From assembly GCA_006739055.1 (NCBI GenBank), contig AP019702.1, positions 1,674,501-1,738,500 on the forward strand: a stretch of 64,000 bases of DNA, read 5' to 3'. Below, one piece after another: positions 35,669 through 44,730 of the stretch; position 1 is the stretch's first letter; each line of letters opens with the position of its first letter. The translations under genes were made by a program, and so were the position numbers. The notes beneath the pieces are model-generated. The model was not told where the DNA came from, did not search any database, and was given only the letters and a program-made list of their open reading frames with translations. Source of the stretch: Allostella vacuolata (GTDB taxonomy: Bacteria; Pseudomonadota; Alphaproteobacteria; ATCC43930; Allostellaceae).

Positions 35669-36555
35669 AGGGCATCATTCTCGCGGGCGGCTCGGGCACG
35701 CGCCTCTATCCGATCACCCGCGTCGTCAGCAAGCAGCTGCTGCCGGTCTACGACAAGCCGATGATCTTCTACCCGCTGACCACGCTGATGCTGGCCGGCA
35801 TCCGGGAGATCCTGATCATCACCACCCCGCAGGACCAGGCGCTGTTCCAGGCCCTGCTGGGCGACGGCAGCCAGTGGGGCATCCGGCTCGAATACCGGGT
35901 GCAGCCCAGGCCGGAAGGGCTGGCGCAGGCCTTCATCATCGGCCGTACCTTCGTCGGCGGCGACCGCTCGGCGCTGGTGCTGGGCGACAACATCTACTAC
36001 GGCCACGGCCTGACCCAGCTGCTGCGCCGGGCGGCCGACCAGCCGACTGGGGCCAGCGTCTTCGGCTACTGGGTCCGCGATCCGGAGCGCTATGGCGTCG
36101 TCGCCTTCGACGAGGAGGGACGGGCGACCAGCATCGAGGAGAAGCCGGCCCGGCCCAAGTCCAACTGGGCGGTGACCGGGCTCTATTTCTACGACGCCGA
36201 TGTCTGCGACATCGCGGCCGAAGTGAAGCCCTCGCCGCGCGGCGAGCTGGAGATCACCGACATCAACAACCGCTACCTGGAGCGCGGCGACCTTCGCGTC
36301 GAGCGGCTGGGCCGCGGCTATGCCTGGCTCGACACCGGGACCCACCAGTCGCTCCTGGAAGCGTCGGAATATGTCCGCACGGTGGAGGCGCGCCAGGGCC
36401 TGAAGATCGCCTGCGTGGAGGAAGTGGCCTACCGCATGGGCTTCATCGAGGCCGCGCAGCTGGAGCGGCTGGCGGCGGGCATGAAGGCCAACGAGTACGG
36501 CCAGTACCTGCAGCGCCTGGTGGCCGACGGCGGCCCGCCGATCGAAGGGTTCTGA
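35665..36555 (+). CDS. rfbA: Glucose-1-phosphate thymidylyltransferase
   Basis: This 296-residue nucleotidyltransferase has the N-terminal signature [48 protein letters not shown] and [11 protein letters not shown]. It forms dTDP-glucose from glucose-1-phosphate and dTTP, the entry to the pathway. It overlaps rfbD, completing an uninterrupted four-gene dTDP-L-rhamnose set. Confidence 0.96.
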   Translation: MKGIILAGGSGTRLYPITRVVSKQLLPVYDKPMIFYPLTTLMLAGIREILIITTPQDQALFQALLGDGSQWGIRLEYRVQPRPEGLAQAFIIGRTFVGGDRSALVLGDNIYYGHGLTQLLRRAADQPTGASVFGYWVRDPERYGVVAFDEEGRATSIEEKPARPKSNWAVTGLYFYDADVCDIAAEVKPSPRGELEITDINNRYLERGDLRVERLGRGYAWLDTGTHQSLLEASEYVRTVEARQGLKIACVEEVAYRMGFIEAAQLERLAAGMKANEYGQYLQRLVADGGPPIEGF

Positions 36556-36589
36556 CGGCGGCGGCGCCCCGGCCTTGAAGATGGCACCG

Positions 36590-37462
36590 ATGGCCCGTCA
36601 CACCCTGGCGATCGGCGCCATCTTCAAGGACGAGGCGCCCTATCTGGCGGAATGGATCGCCTTCCATGCCCGGATGGGGGTGGAGCGCTTCTTCCTCTAC
36701 GACAACGAATCCCGGGACGACTGGCGGGCGGCGATCGATGCCAGCGGGCAGGCGGGCCGGGTGACGGCGCTGTCCTGCCCGGGGTCGGCCGGGCAGGTGC
36801 GCGCCTATCGCGACTGCATCGTCCGCTTCCGCGGCGAGGCCGACTGGATCGCCTTCATCGACTGCGACGAGTTCCTGTTCGCGCCGGACGGCACCAGCCT
36901 GCCGGCGGTACTGGAGGAGTATCGCGACCATCCCGCCGTCGGCGTGAACTGGGTCGTGTTCGGCACCGGGGGACACGAGCAGCGCCCGGCCGGGCTCGTC
37001 ACCCGCAACTACTGGCGGCGCGGCCGCACCGACGTGGTGGTGCCCTATCCGGCCTATCTGCGCCGGCCGGGGCTCGACCCCGCGCGGCTCGACAGCTACC
37101 GGCCGATGAACAGCCATGTGAAGTCGATCGTCCGGCCGGCCCTGACCCTTCACCCGCTGACGCCGCACCATTTCGCCTATGCCGGCGGCGCCCGGGCGGT
37201 GGACGAGGAAGGCCGGCCCTTCGATGGGCCGTGGTCGCCCGGCATCGGCCTGACGCGCCTGCGCCTCAACCATTACTGGAGCAAGTCCTTCGCGGAGCTG
37301 GCGGCGAAGACGGCGCGCGGGCGGGCCTGGATCGGCCCCCCGGCCTCGCTCGAATCCAACCGGGCGGTCGAACGCCTGATGAATGCCGAGAGCGACACCA
37401 CGATCTTTCCCTTCGCCCGCCACCTGCCGGGCTGGCGGCCGCTGTTCCCCGAGGCCGCGTGA
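36590..37462 (+). CDS. Glycosyltransferase family 92 (DUF23-type) protein
   Basis: This 290-residue protein begins LAIGAIFKDEAPYLAEWIAF, the hallmark of GT92 and related GT2-like enzymes. VERFFLYDNESRDD follows, then the metal/nucleotide-binding IDCDEFLF (Asp91-x-Asp93), WVVFGTGGH and KSIVRP. It likely adds a sugar, perhaps rhamnose, to a surface glycan. The ATG at 36590 is preceded by GAAG at a 9-base spacing; ATG 36581 and TTG 36575 are alternatives. It follows rfbA closely and its stop overlaps the next start. Confidence 0.82.
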   Translation: MARHTLAIGAIFKDEAPYLAEWIAFHARMGVERFFLYDNESRDDWRAAIDASGQAGRVTALSCPGSAGQVRAYRDCIVRFRGEADWIAFIDCDEFLFAPDGTSLPAVLEEYRDHPAVGVNWVVFGTGGHEQRPAGLVTRNYWRRGRTDVVVPYPAYLRRPGLDPARLDSYRPMNSHVKSIVRPALTLHPLTPHHFAYAGGARAVDEEGRPFDGPWSPGIGLTRLRLNHYWSKSFAELAAKTARGRAWIGPPASLESNRAVERLMNAESDTTIFPFARHLPGWRPLFPEAA

Positions 37463-38253
37463 TGCTGGCGCTGGCCGCGGCGGCGGTGGTCCGGGCCGGT
37501 GACCCGCGGCTCGACCCATGGCTGGGTTTCCATCGCCGGGTCGGGGTCGAGCGGTTCTTCCTCTATGCCACCGGCGGAGGCGCGGTGCCGGAGGCGGCCG
37601 ACATCACCGCCGTCGCCTGGCCGTTCGAGCGGCCGCACCGGCCGGCCTGGGACCATTGCCTGTTCCATCATGGCGCCGGCGCGGCATGGCTCGCCTTCCT
37701 CGCCACCGACGAGTTCCTGTTCGCGACCGACGGCGAGGATCTGCGCATGGCGCTGGCGGCCTTCGGGCGCACGCCCGCGGTGGGCGTGGGGCGGCTCCTC
37801 TATGGGCCCCAGGGCCGGCCCGGGCCGCTGCTGCGCCATGCCGTCCGCCGGGCCTCGTCGGATATCGTGCTCGCCCTGCCGGCGATGCTGCGGTCGCCCG
37901 GGCTCGATGCCGAGCGCCACGAGAGCTATCGCCCGCTCGCCACCCGCGTCGCCTTCGTCGTGCAGCCGGCCCGCACCCACGCCTGCCGCGGCCGCTACGA
38001 CTTCGCCTTTCGCGACGAGGAGCTGGCGATGACGGAAGAGGGGCGGCCGGTCGTGGCCGGGTGGTCGGAGCGGGCCGGCTTCGAGCGGCTGCGCGTCAAC
38101 CAGTACCTGGGCGGCGGGGCGGAGAGCCTGCGCACCCGCTTCGCCGATGCGGTCCCGGCGCACGACCCGGCCCCGTCCGACGATTGGGCTCCGTTCCAGT
38201 CCGAGATCGATACCGCCGTCTGGCCGGTCGCGGGGGTGCGCGCGGCGCCCTGA
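37462..38253 (+). CDS. GT92-like paralogue with altered DXD motif
   Basis: This 263-residue protein aligns along its length with the preceding gene product (VGVERFFLYATGG, WLAFLATDEFLF, YRPLATRVAFVV, RLRVNQYLGGG), so the two arose by tandem duplication. The N-terminal acceptor/donor segment is shorter, lacking the KDE motif. The first Asp of the DXD site is replaced (ATDEF, position 81, instead of DCDEF). It may be inactive, use another mode of metal binding, or act as a partner of the first enzyme. Its ATG overlaps the previous TGA (TGATG). Confidence 0.75.
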   Translation: MLALAAAAVVRAGDPRLDPWLGFHRRVGVERFFLYATGGGAVPEAADITAVAWPFERPHRPAWDHCLFHHGAGAAWLAFLATDEFLFATDGEDLRMALAAFGRTPAVGVGRLLYGPQGRPGPLLRHAVRRASSDIVLALPAMLRSPGLDAERHESYRPLATRVAFVVQPARTHACRGRYDFAFRDEELAMTEEGRPVVAGWSERAGFERLRVNQYLGGGAESLRTRFADAVPAHDPAPSDDWAPFQSEIDTAVWPVAGVRAAP

Positions 38254-38268
38254 CCACGGCATCGTTCC

Positions 38269-38298
38269 TTGCTTGATGAAAGTCGATCGGCCTAGGAT
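38269..38298 (+). promoter_or_regulatory. Candidate promoter and dyad before the hxlR-type gene
   Basis: TTGCTT (38269-38274) and TAGGAT (38293-38298) are 18 bases apart. An inverted repeat CGATC-7-GATCG (38284-38300) covers the -10 region and could be an autoregulatory operator. Transcription would begin almost on the ATG at 38304, giving a leaderless message; no ribosome site is present. Confidence 0.4.
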
Positions 38299-38303
38299 CG
38301 GGC

Positions 38304-38810
38304 ATGCAGCGCAAGAGCTTTTCCGGGATGCAGTGCCCGATCGCCCGCGGTCTCGACCGGGTCGGGGAGTGGTGGAGCATCCTGATCCTGCGCGACGCCT
38401 TCCACGGACTGACGCGCTTCGACCAGTTCCAGAAGAGCCTGCCGATCGCCACCAACATGCTGGCCCGGCGGCTCAACGCGCTGGTCGAGGCGGGCCTCCT
38501 GGAGCGTCGCCCCTACAGCGAGCGGCCGCCGCGCGACGAGTACCTGCTGACCCAGCGCGGGCGCGAGTTCCGCCCGGTGCTGATCGCGCTGATGGCCTGG
38601 GGCAACCGCCACTTCGCCGAGGAGGGCGTGGCGAGCCAGCTGGTGGATATCGAGACCGGCGCGCCGGCCGACCCGGTGATGGTCGACCGGCACAGCGGCA
38701 AGCCGATCGACGACCGGCACTTCCGGTTCGCGGCCGGGCCGGCGGCCGGCGAGGGCGTGTTGCGGCGACTGGCGTTCGCCGAACGGATGCGGGAGAAGCG
38801 CAATGGATAA
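38304..38810 (+). CDS. HxlR-family transcriptional regulator
   Basis: This 168-residue winged-helix regulator has the family signature QCPIARGLDRVGEWWSILIL, then GLTRFDQFQKSLPIATNMLA and RLNALVEAGLLERR. Cys11 is the conserved N-terminal cysteine that senses aldehydes or quinones in several HxlR proteins. A C-terminal extension of about 60 residues is unusual for the basic family but common in the longer subgroup. It overlaps the downstream SDR by 8 bases and probably controls it. Confidence 0.9.
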   Translation: MQRKSFSGMQCPIARGLDRVGEWWSILILRDAFHGLTRFDQFQKSLPIATNMLARRLNALVEAGLLERRPYSERPPRDEYLLTQRGREFRPVLIALMAWGNRHFAEEGVASQLVDIETGAPADPVMVDRHSGKPIDDRHFRFAAGPAAGEGVLRRLAFAERMREKRNG

Positions 38811-39543
38811 GCCGGTGGCGGTGGTGGTCGGGGTGGGGGCGGAGCGTGGCCTGGGCGCGGCGGTGTGCCGGCGTTTCGCCGCGGGTGGCCATCACGTGCT
38901 GGTGGCGGGCCGGACCGAGGCGAAGATCGCCCAGGTCGCGCGCACGATCGAGGCCGCCGGCGGTACCGCCGAGCCGATCGTGACCGACGCCACCCGCGAG
39001 GCCGACGTGGTGGCCCTGTTCGACCGCGCCGCGGCCCCCGGCGCCGGCCTGGCGCCCGTCGATGCCGTCATCTCCAACGCCGCCAACAACCGCCATGTCC
39101 CGTTCCGGGAACTCGAGGCGGCGCTGTTCGAGGATTTCTGGCGGGTCGGGTGCTTCGCGGGCTTCCTGGTCGGGCGCGAGGCGGCCCGGCGCATGGTGCC
39201 GCTCGGCCGCGGTACCGTCATCTTCACCGGCGCATCCGCCAGCCTGCGCGGCAAGGCGGGCTACGCCCAGTTCGCCGCCGCCAAGGCGGGGCTGCGCATG
39301 GTCGCCCAGAGCATGGCGCGGGAGTTCGGGCCGGCTGGCCTGCATGTCGCCCATGTCGTGGTCGACGGCGGCATCGACGGCGACCGCCTGCTGAGCCGCA
39401 ACCCCGGCCGCGCCGAGCAGGCGGGCGCCGACGGGCTGCTCGGCATCGAGCCGATCGCCGAGACCTACTGGCAGCTCCACCTGCAGCACCGCTCCGCCTG
39501 GACCCAGGAGATCGACCTCCGGCCGTACAAGGAGACGTTCTGA
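38803..39543 (+). CDS. SDR-family protein with Phe in place of catalytic Tyr
   Basis: This 246-residue SDR has a modified cofactor loop VVVGVGAERGLGAAVC, SNAANN for the NAG motif, and the serine region IFTGASASLRG. At the catalytic position the sequence is GYAQFAAAKAGLR: the residue four before Lys is Phe, and the nearby Tyr is three residues earlier. It may bind NAD(P) without normal dehydrogenase chemistry. This variant recurs in one SDR subgroup. It is co-transcribed with the HxlR regulator. Confidence 0.82.
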   Translation: MDKPVAVVVGVGAERGLGAAVCRRFAAGGHHVLVAGRTEAKIAQVARTIEAAGGTAEPIVTDATREADVVALFDRAAAPGAGLAPVDAVISNAANNRHVPFRELEAALFEDFWRVGCFAGFLVGREAARRMVPLGRGTVIFTGASASLRGKAGYAQFAAAKAGLRMVAQSMAREFGPAGLHVAHVVVDGGIDGDRLLSRNPGRAEQAGADGLLGIEPIAETYWQLHLQHRSAWTQEIDLRPYKETF

Positions 39544-39616
39544 AGCCGGGAATCGATCTGCCGACCGTGCCGTTCGACGGCACCAACACGTCTCCGCAAG
39601 AACCGAGGAAACCGCC

Positions 39617-40435
39617 ATGCGCGACAGCCAGGCCCTGGCCGATGCCTTCCATGCCCTCCATGCCGAGGGCCAGTTCCTCATCCTCGCCAACGCCTGGGAT
39701 GCCGGCAGCGCGCGGCTGATCGAGAGCCTGGGGGCGCCGGCGATCGCCACCACCAGCTCCGGCGTGTCGTGGGCCAGGGGCTATGCCGACGGCCATGCCC
39801 TGCCGGTCCCGACCCTGCTCGCGACCATCGCGGACATCGCCCGGGCCATCGCCGTGCCGATGACCACCGACATCGAGGGTGGCTTCTCCGACGACCCGGC
39901 GGCGGTCGGCCGGCTGGTCGGCGAGGTGATCGCGGCGGGTGCGGTCGGCGTCAACCTGGAGGACGGCACCACATCGCCGGATGCCTTCGCCGCCAAGATC
40001 CGCGCCGCCAAGGAAGCCGGCCACCATGCCGGCGTCAACGTCTTCGTCAACGCCCGCACCGACGTCTTCCTGCGCGGGCTGGCGCCCGAGGGCGTGCGGG
40101 TGGACGAGGTGCTGCGCCGCGCCCGGCTCTACAGGGAGGCCGGGGCGGACGGGCTGTTCGTCCCCGGCGCCAAGGCCGATGCCGACGTGGCCGCGCTGGC
40201 GGCCGGCGCGGGGCTGCCGCTCAACATCATGTCGCAGCCGGGGGTGCCGCCGGCGGCACGCCTGCGGGCGCTGGGCGCCCGCAGGCTCAGCGCCGGCGGC
40301 GCCATCGCCCAGAGCGTCTGGACCGAGGCCGCGAGCCTCGCCCGCGGCTTCCTGGCCGAAGGCGACTCCGACGCGATCACCCGCCGCGCCATGCCCTACG
40401 CCGAACTCAACCTGCTCAACAGCAGGCGGGGCTAG
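39617..40435 (+). CDS. Isocitrate lyase/PEP mutase family protein
   Basis: This 272-residue alpha/beta-barrel protein contains LANAWDAGSARLIESLGAPA, IATTSSGVSWARGYADG, MTTDIEGGFSDDP and VGVNLEDG, then VNARTDVFL. These are the metal and carboxylate-binding motifs of the 2-methylisocitrate lyase/phosphonomutase superfamily. The KKCGH-type loop cysteine of true isocitrate lyase is absent. It probably cleaves or forms a C-C or C-P bond in a small acid, but the substrate is unknown. A GAGGAAA ribosome site precedes the ATG. Confidence 0.85.
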   Translation: MRDSQALADAFHALHAEGQFLILANAWDAGSARLIESLGAPAIATTSSGVSWARGYADGHALPVPTLLATIADIARAIAVPMTTDIEGGFSDDPAAVGRLVGEVIAAGAVGVNLEDGTTSPDAFAAKIRAAKEAGHHAGVNVFVNARTDVFLRGLAPEGVRVDEVLRRARLYREAGADGLFVPGAKADADVAALAAGAGLPLNIMSQPGVPPAARLRALGARRLSAGGAIAQSVWTEAASLARGFLAEGDSDAITRRAMPYAELNLLNSRRG

Positions 40436-40504
40436 CACGGGCGGGGCTGGCTGGAACGGCTTCCTCGTGGCACGATAGCGGTCCCGACCGACAGGGATCC
40501 GCCC

Positions 40505-41077
40505 ATGAGGAGGCCGAAGCCGGAACGGCGCCCACCCCCGTCGCCCGGCCCGTCTGCGAAGGGCCGGCGGCGCTGGCAGGGCACTGGCCCGAGCCTGCTG
40601 ATGCTGCTGGCGCTGGCCGCCGCGGCCGCGGTGGTGTTCGGGCTGTCGGGGTCGATGCTGCCGGACCCGCTGGGCGGCCCGGTGATCGGCAGCGCCACCT
40701 TCGAGAAGGGCGCCTACGGCCAGACCATCGGCCAGGTGCTGACCAGCTTCGTCGATACCCACATCAACATCTGCCTGGCGCTGTTCGTCGTCGTCGGTTT
40801 CGCGCTCAATGCCGACCGCGACGGTCGCCGCGCCTCGGCGATGGCCAAGGCCGTGCCGGCGGCCGTCTTCCTGGCGGCGGCGGTGCTGTCGGTTTTCTTC
40901 GGCGGCAAGGCGAAGCTCGCCCTGATGGTGCAGCTGCAATTCGATCGGATCAGCATCGAGCTGATCGAGCCGTCGCTGAACTGGCAGTCCGGCCTGCTGC
41001 TGGTGGCGGTGCTCGCGGCCTTCTGCCTGGCCTATCTGGCGCTGCGGCCGGTCGAGGCTGGCGAGGGGCCGCCGTGA
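40505..41077 (+). CDS. Membrane protein of unknown function
   Basis: This 190-residue protein has a basic proline-rich N-terminus and about four hydrophobic segments: LLMLLALAAAAAVVFGLSG, ICLALFVVVGFAL, VPAAVFLAAAVLSVFF and GLLLVAVLAAFCLAYLAL. The loop between the first two, around FEKGAYGQTIGQVLTSF, is likely periplasmic. I recognise no family. Its stop overlaps the GTG start of the next gene, so the pair is probably functionally linked. Confidence 0.6.
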   Translation: MRRPKPERRPPPSPGPSAKGRRRWQGTGPSLLMLLALAAAAAVVFGLSGSMLPDPLGGPVIGSATFEKGAYGQTIGQVLTSFVDTHINICLALFVVVGFALNADRDGRRASAMAKAVPAAVFLAAAVLSVFFGGKAKLALMVQLQFDRISIELIEPSLNWQSGLLLVAVLAAFCLAYLALRPVEAGEGPP

Positions 41078-42006
41078 CGAGGTGGCGGCCACGCCCAGCC
41101 TGGGCTGCCCGCGCCGTCGCGGCCCTGCTCGGGCTCGTGACGGACGCCGCCGGGCCGGCGGCGGCCGACGATACGATCTGGCTGCGCCTGTCGATCGTCG
41201 CTTCCGCGCCGGGCGAGGCGGCGGAGACCGGAGCCCTGCAGCAGGGACTGCGCCTCGGCCCCGTCGCCCGCGGCGGCGGCGACCGGGCCTATCCGCTGCC
41301 CGGCTACGTCCCGGTGTCGGCCGCGACGTTGCGCGAGCCGGGGGTTGCGATCGCATCCGGACGCGGCCATGCGGCGAAGCTGCGGCTGCGGTGGAGCGAG
41401 CCCGACGGCTTCCTGCTCTCCGATCCCGACGCGACCCTGCTCGCGGTCCTGCCGGCCGAGGGCGCGGCGCCGCTGGTCGGCACCGCGCTGCCGCTCTATC
41501 TGCTGCGTCCGGCCCTGCCGCCGGACCCGGGCGGCGCGGACAAGGTGGCGGATGCGCGGGCGTCCGGCCTGGCGCCGCCGCTGCGGATCGCATCGGCCGG
41601 GGGCAATCTCGGCGTCGCCATGCGCTCCCACCAGGCGGGCATCCGCAAGCGGCGCCAGGAGCCGCTGCGCCACCCCGTCCTTGCCTATCGCCCGGGCGGC
41701 CGGCTGGAGCCGGAGGCCGCGCCCGCGGGCGGCTCGCCCGTCAGCCTCGGCGCCAACCTGCAGGACCGCTGGCTGTTCACCAGCGTTCCCGCCGGCGCCA
41801 CGGTGGCGTTCGCCGGCATCTCCGAGCAGGCGGCCACCGAGGTCGCGATCCGCAACCTGCCGGCCGCGGCCGCGCGCTCGATGGTGATGCGCAAGGACGG
41901 CTACCGCGACTGCACCCACGCCGACGCCCGCAAGGAGGTCGTGGCGCGCGGCGGCCTGGAGTGGAACGCGGTGCGCTGCATGCTGGAGCCGCTGGCCGGG
42001 AAATAG
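41074..42006 (+). CDS. Exported protein of unknown function
   Basis: This 310-residue protein begins with GTG overlapping the preceding stop and has a signal-like segment (AVAALLGLVTDAAGPAAAD). The mature part is beta-rich and Gly/Pro/Arg-rich, containing LWLRLSIVASAPGEAAE-like strands and WLFTSVPAGATVAFAG. Two cysteines near the C-terminus (DCTHADARKE and VRCML) may form a disulfide. No known family is evident. It is paired with the membrane protein upstream and convergent with another unknown secreted protein four bases away. Confidence 0.6.
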   Translation: MTRWRPRPAWAARAVAALLGLVTDAAGPAAADDTIWLRLSIVASAPGEAAETGALQQGLRLGPVARGGGDRAYPLPGYVPVSAATLREPGVAIASGRGHAAKLRLRWSEPDGFLLSDPDATLLAVLPAEGAAPLVGTALPLYLLRPALPPDPGGADKVADARASGLAPPLRIASAGGNLGVAMRSHQAGIRKRRQEPLRHPVLAYRPGGRLEPEAAPAGGSPVSLGANLQDRWLFTSVPAGATVAFAGISEQAATEVAIRNLPAAAARSMVMRKDGYRDCTHADARKEVVARGGLEWNAVRCMLEPLAGK

Positions 42007-42009
42007 CTG

Positions 42010-42792
42010 TCAGCGCCAGCCATAGCCCGCCGCCAGCAGGTCGACCAGGGCGCGGTGGCGGGCCGCCGCGCGGTCGAGTTGCGGCAGGGCGGCCGGGCCG
42101 ATCCGGCTGCGGTAGGTGCCGCCCGAGGGGTCCTTCCGCCAGTCGTGCTCGATCGCGACCACGCGGGCGTGGCCCGCCCGCCGGAACGTCGCCCGCGGGT
42201 CGTCGAAGCGGGCGGCCGCGCGGCGCAGGGCGGCCGCGAACCGCGCCTCGGACCGTCCGCCGTCGATATCGAGGAACAGCATGCCCTGGTCGATCATGCT
42301 GTAGCCGCCGCCCAGCCCCCGGTCGGCCACCGCCGCATGCAGGTAGAAGCGCTGCGTCAGGACCGGGTCGGCGGGCAGCGCCACGATGCCGTAGGCGGCC
42401 TCGCCGTCGGCGGCATCGAGGTCGGCCGCCAGGACGTCCGATTGCCGGAAGACCAGCCCCAGCGCCGCCGCCAGCCGGCGTGCGGCAGCCTCGTCGGCGT
42501 CGGCCGCCAGGACGGCGCGCAGCGAGGCCTGGGTCGCCAGCCGCCAGCCGCCCGGCCCGATCGCGACCTCCGTCACCGCGCCGGACAGTCCGAGGGCGCC
42601 GGTCACGGCCGGAACGATCTCGTCCGCCGCCAGGCGGGTCAGCTCCTCGCGTTCGCCATAGGGCGCGTCGGCCAGGCCCGGCAATGCCGGCCCGGTCGCC
42701 GGCAGTGCCTCGAAATGGATCGTCCAGGGGGCCGCTGCCGCCGGGGGCGCCAGGACGGCCAGCAGGGTCACGGCGAAGGCGAGAAGGCGCAC
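42010..42792 (-). CDS. Secreted protein of unknown function
   Basis: This 260-residue protein starts at GTG (42792), preceded by AAGGGA eight bases upstream; the open frame continues to a TTG at 42810. A signal peptide [21 protein letters not shown] is clear. The mature domain has [29 protein letters not shown] and [23 protein letters not shown]-type motifs, acidic and mixed alpha/beta. I do not recognise a family. It is divergent from fumC and converges on the preceding unknown gene. Confidence 0.65.
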   Translation of the reverse strand: MRLLAFAVTLLAVLAPPAAAAPWTIHFEALPATGPALPGLADAPYGEREELTRLAADEIVPAVTGALGLSGAVTEVAIGPGGWRLATQASLRAVLAADADEAAARRLAAALGLVFRQSDVLAADLDAADGEAAYGIVALPADPVLTQRFYLHAAVADRGLGGGYSMIDQGMLFLDIDGGRSEARFAAALRRAAARFDDPRATFRRAGHARVVAIEHDWRKDPSGGTYRSRIGPAALPQLDRAAARHRALVDLLAAGYGWR

Positions 42793-42877
42793 GGGCGGAT
42801 TCCCTTGCAATCGGGTCGCAGCCGGCCCGCCGCCATCCTATATCTCTGGCAAGCCCCTGCCGGGAAGAGGAGGTGCC

Positions 42878-44281
42878 ATGCCACCCGATAGCAGCAACGC
42901 CACCCGCGTCGAAACCGACAGCTTCGGCCCGATCGAGGTGCCGGCCGACCGGCTCTGGGGAGCCCAGACCCAGCGCTCGCTGGAGAATTTCCGCATCGGC
43001 GTCGAACGCATGCCGATCGATATCATCCACGCCTTCGGCCTGCAGAAGCAGGCGGCCGCGCGCGCCAACATGGCGCTGGGGGTGCTCGACCCGGCGATCG
43101 GCGCCGCCATCGACCAGGCCGCGGGCGAGGTGGCGGCGGGGCTGCTCGACGATCATTTCCCGCTCGTCGTCTGGCAGACCGGCTCCGGCACCCAGACCAA
43201 CATGAACGCCAACGAGGTGGTGGCCAACCGCGCGGCCGAGATCCTGGGCGACCGCCGCGGCGGCAAGCGCGTCCACCCCAACGATCACGTCAACCGCAGC
43301 CAGTCGTCCAACGACAGCTTCCCGACCGCGATGCATGTGGCCGCGGTGCGGGCGCTCGAGGGGCGTCTGTTGCCGGCGCTCGACCATCTGGCGGCGACCC
43401 TGCGCGGCCGCGCCGAGGCGTTCGCCGACGTGGTCAAGCTGGGCCGTACCCATCTCCAGGACGCGGTGCCGATGACGCTGGGGCAGGAGATCGGGGCCTG
43501 GGCCTACCAGGTGGAGGCCGCCGCCACCGGCGTCCGGGCGGCGGTGCCGGCCTTGCGCGCGGTGCCCCAGGGCGGCACCGCCGTGGGAACCGGGCTGAAC
43601 GCACCCGCGGGCTTCGCCGTCCGCTTCGCCGACGAGCTGTCGGCCCTGGCCGGGACCGGCTTCACCCCGGCCGCCGACCGCTTCGCCTACATGGCCGCGC
43701 ACGATGCCTTCGTGGCGGCGTCGGGCGCCCTCAACACGGCCGCGGTCGCGCTGACCAAGGTCGCCAACGACGTCCGCCTGCTGGCGTCCGGCCCGCGCGC
43801 CGGCTTCGGCGAGCTGATCCTGCCGGAGAACGAGCCCGGCTCGTCGATCATGCCGGGCAAGGTCAACCCGACCCAGGCCGAGGCGCTGACCATGGTGGCG
43901 GCCCAGGTGATGGGCAACCATGTCGCCGTCACCATCGCCGGGGCCCAGGGCCACCTGCAGCTCAACGTCTTCAAGCCGGTCATCATCCATGCGCTGCTGC
44001 AGTCGGTCCGGCTGCTGGCGGACGGTGCCGCCAGCTTCGCCGACAACTGCGCCGCCGGGATCGAGCCGGACCGCGCGCACATCCGCCGGCATCTGGAGGA
44101 ATCCCTGATGCTGGTGACCGCGCTGACCCCGGCCATCGGCTACGACAAGGCGGCCGAGATCGCCAAGAAGGCCCACCACGAGGGCACCACGCTGCGCGCG
44201 GCCGCGATGGCGCTGGGCTATCTCGATGCCGAGCGGTTCGATGCGACGGTCCGGCCGGAGACGATGATCTCCGGCGGGTAG
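42878..44281 (+). CDS. fumC: Class II fumarate hydratase
   Basis: This 467-residue enzyme interconverts fumarate and malate in the citric acid cycle. It shows [20 protein letters not shown], the substrate motifs [12 protein letters not shown]-type [13 protein letters not shown] and [31 protein letters not shown] and the signature [13 protein letters not shown] with the catalytic Ser loop. It is the oxygen-stable homotetrameric type. GAGGAGG lies upstream of the ATG at 42878. Together with aceB nearby it concerns C4-acid metabolism. Confidence 0.97.
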   Translation: MPPDSSNATRVETDSFGPIEVPADRLWGAQTQRSLENFRIGVERMPIDIIHAFGLQKQAAARANMALGVLDPAIGAAIDQAAGEVAAGLLDDHFPLVVWQTGSGTQTNMNANEVVANRAAEILGDRRGGKRVHPNDHVNRSQSSNDSFPTAMHVAAVRALEGRLLPALDHLAATLRGRAEAFADVVKLGRTHLQDAVPMTLGQEIGAWAYQVEAAATGVRAAVPALRAVPQGGTAVGTGLNAPAGFAVRFADELSALAGTGFTPAADRFAYMAAHDAFVAASGALNTAAVALTKVANDVRLLASGPRAGFGELILPENEPGSSIMPGKVNPTQAEALTMVAAQVMGNHVAVTIAGAQGHLQLNVFKPVIIHALLQSVRLLADGAASFADNCAAGIEPDRAHIRRHLEESLMLVTALTPAIGYDKAAEIAKKAHHEGTTLRAAAMALGYLDAERFDATVRPETMISGG

Positions 44282-44291
44282 GGAAGGGGCG

Positions 44292-44627
44292 TCAGGCGAC
44301 CGTGTCCCCCAGGGCGTAGCGGCCGTGGGGGTCCTCGATCTCCAGCACCCACAGGTCCGGATCGCGGTCGCGCTGGCGCTCGATATAGGCGTCGGCAGCG
44401 GCCTCCGGCACCGGCTCGGGCCCGGTGCCGGCGATCCAGACGCGCTCGCCGTCCCGCCCGTAGCTGCCGCCATGCACCGTGCAGCCGGCGGCGAAGCGGT
44501 TGACCTTCAGGAGGATGGCGCCGGCATCGGGGTCGCCGCGGCGGGCGACCACGGCGACGATGTCCCGGGCGGCGCAACGGCGGATTTCGGCCGCGACCCA
44601 CAGGCGGCTCTTCAGGCGGGGTTCCAT
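44292..44627 (-). CDS. DUF1491 family protein
   Basis: This 111-residue protein matches DUF1491, an alphaproteobacterial family of unknown function: MEPRLKSRLWVAAEIRRCA at the start, VVARRGDPDAGAILLKVNRF, then YIERQRDRDPDLWVLEIED. It is small, soluble and lacks a signal. The start at 44627 was preferred over longer frames because family members begin with this ARLKS-like motif. It converges on fumC with an 11-base gap and is divergent from aceB. Confidence 0.85.
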   Translation of the reverse strand: MEPRLKSRLWVAAEIRRCAARDIVAVVARRGDPDAGAILLKVNRFAAGCTVHGGSYGRDGERVWIAGTGPEPVPEAAADAYIERQRDRDPDLWVLEIEDPHGRYALGDTVA

Positions 44628-44730
44628 CGGGCGATTGTTAACATGATCGGCCGTCGCGGCCTTGACGATCCGGCCGGTGGCGGTCAAAACGCCCCGGTTT
44701 CCCGACAATCAGAATCAGAGGAGCTTGGGG

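Noticed and set aside
39617-40435. Calling this gene isocitrate lyase to complete the glyoxylate shunt with aceB
   Set aside because: It is only 272 residues and lacks the KKCGH loop; it fits the PEP mutase/2-methylisocitrate-lyase-like subgroup.
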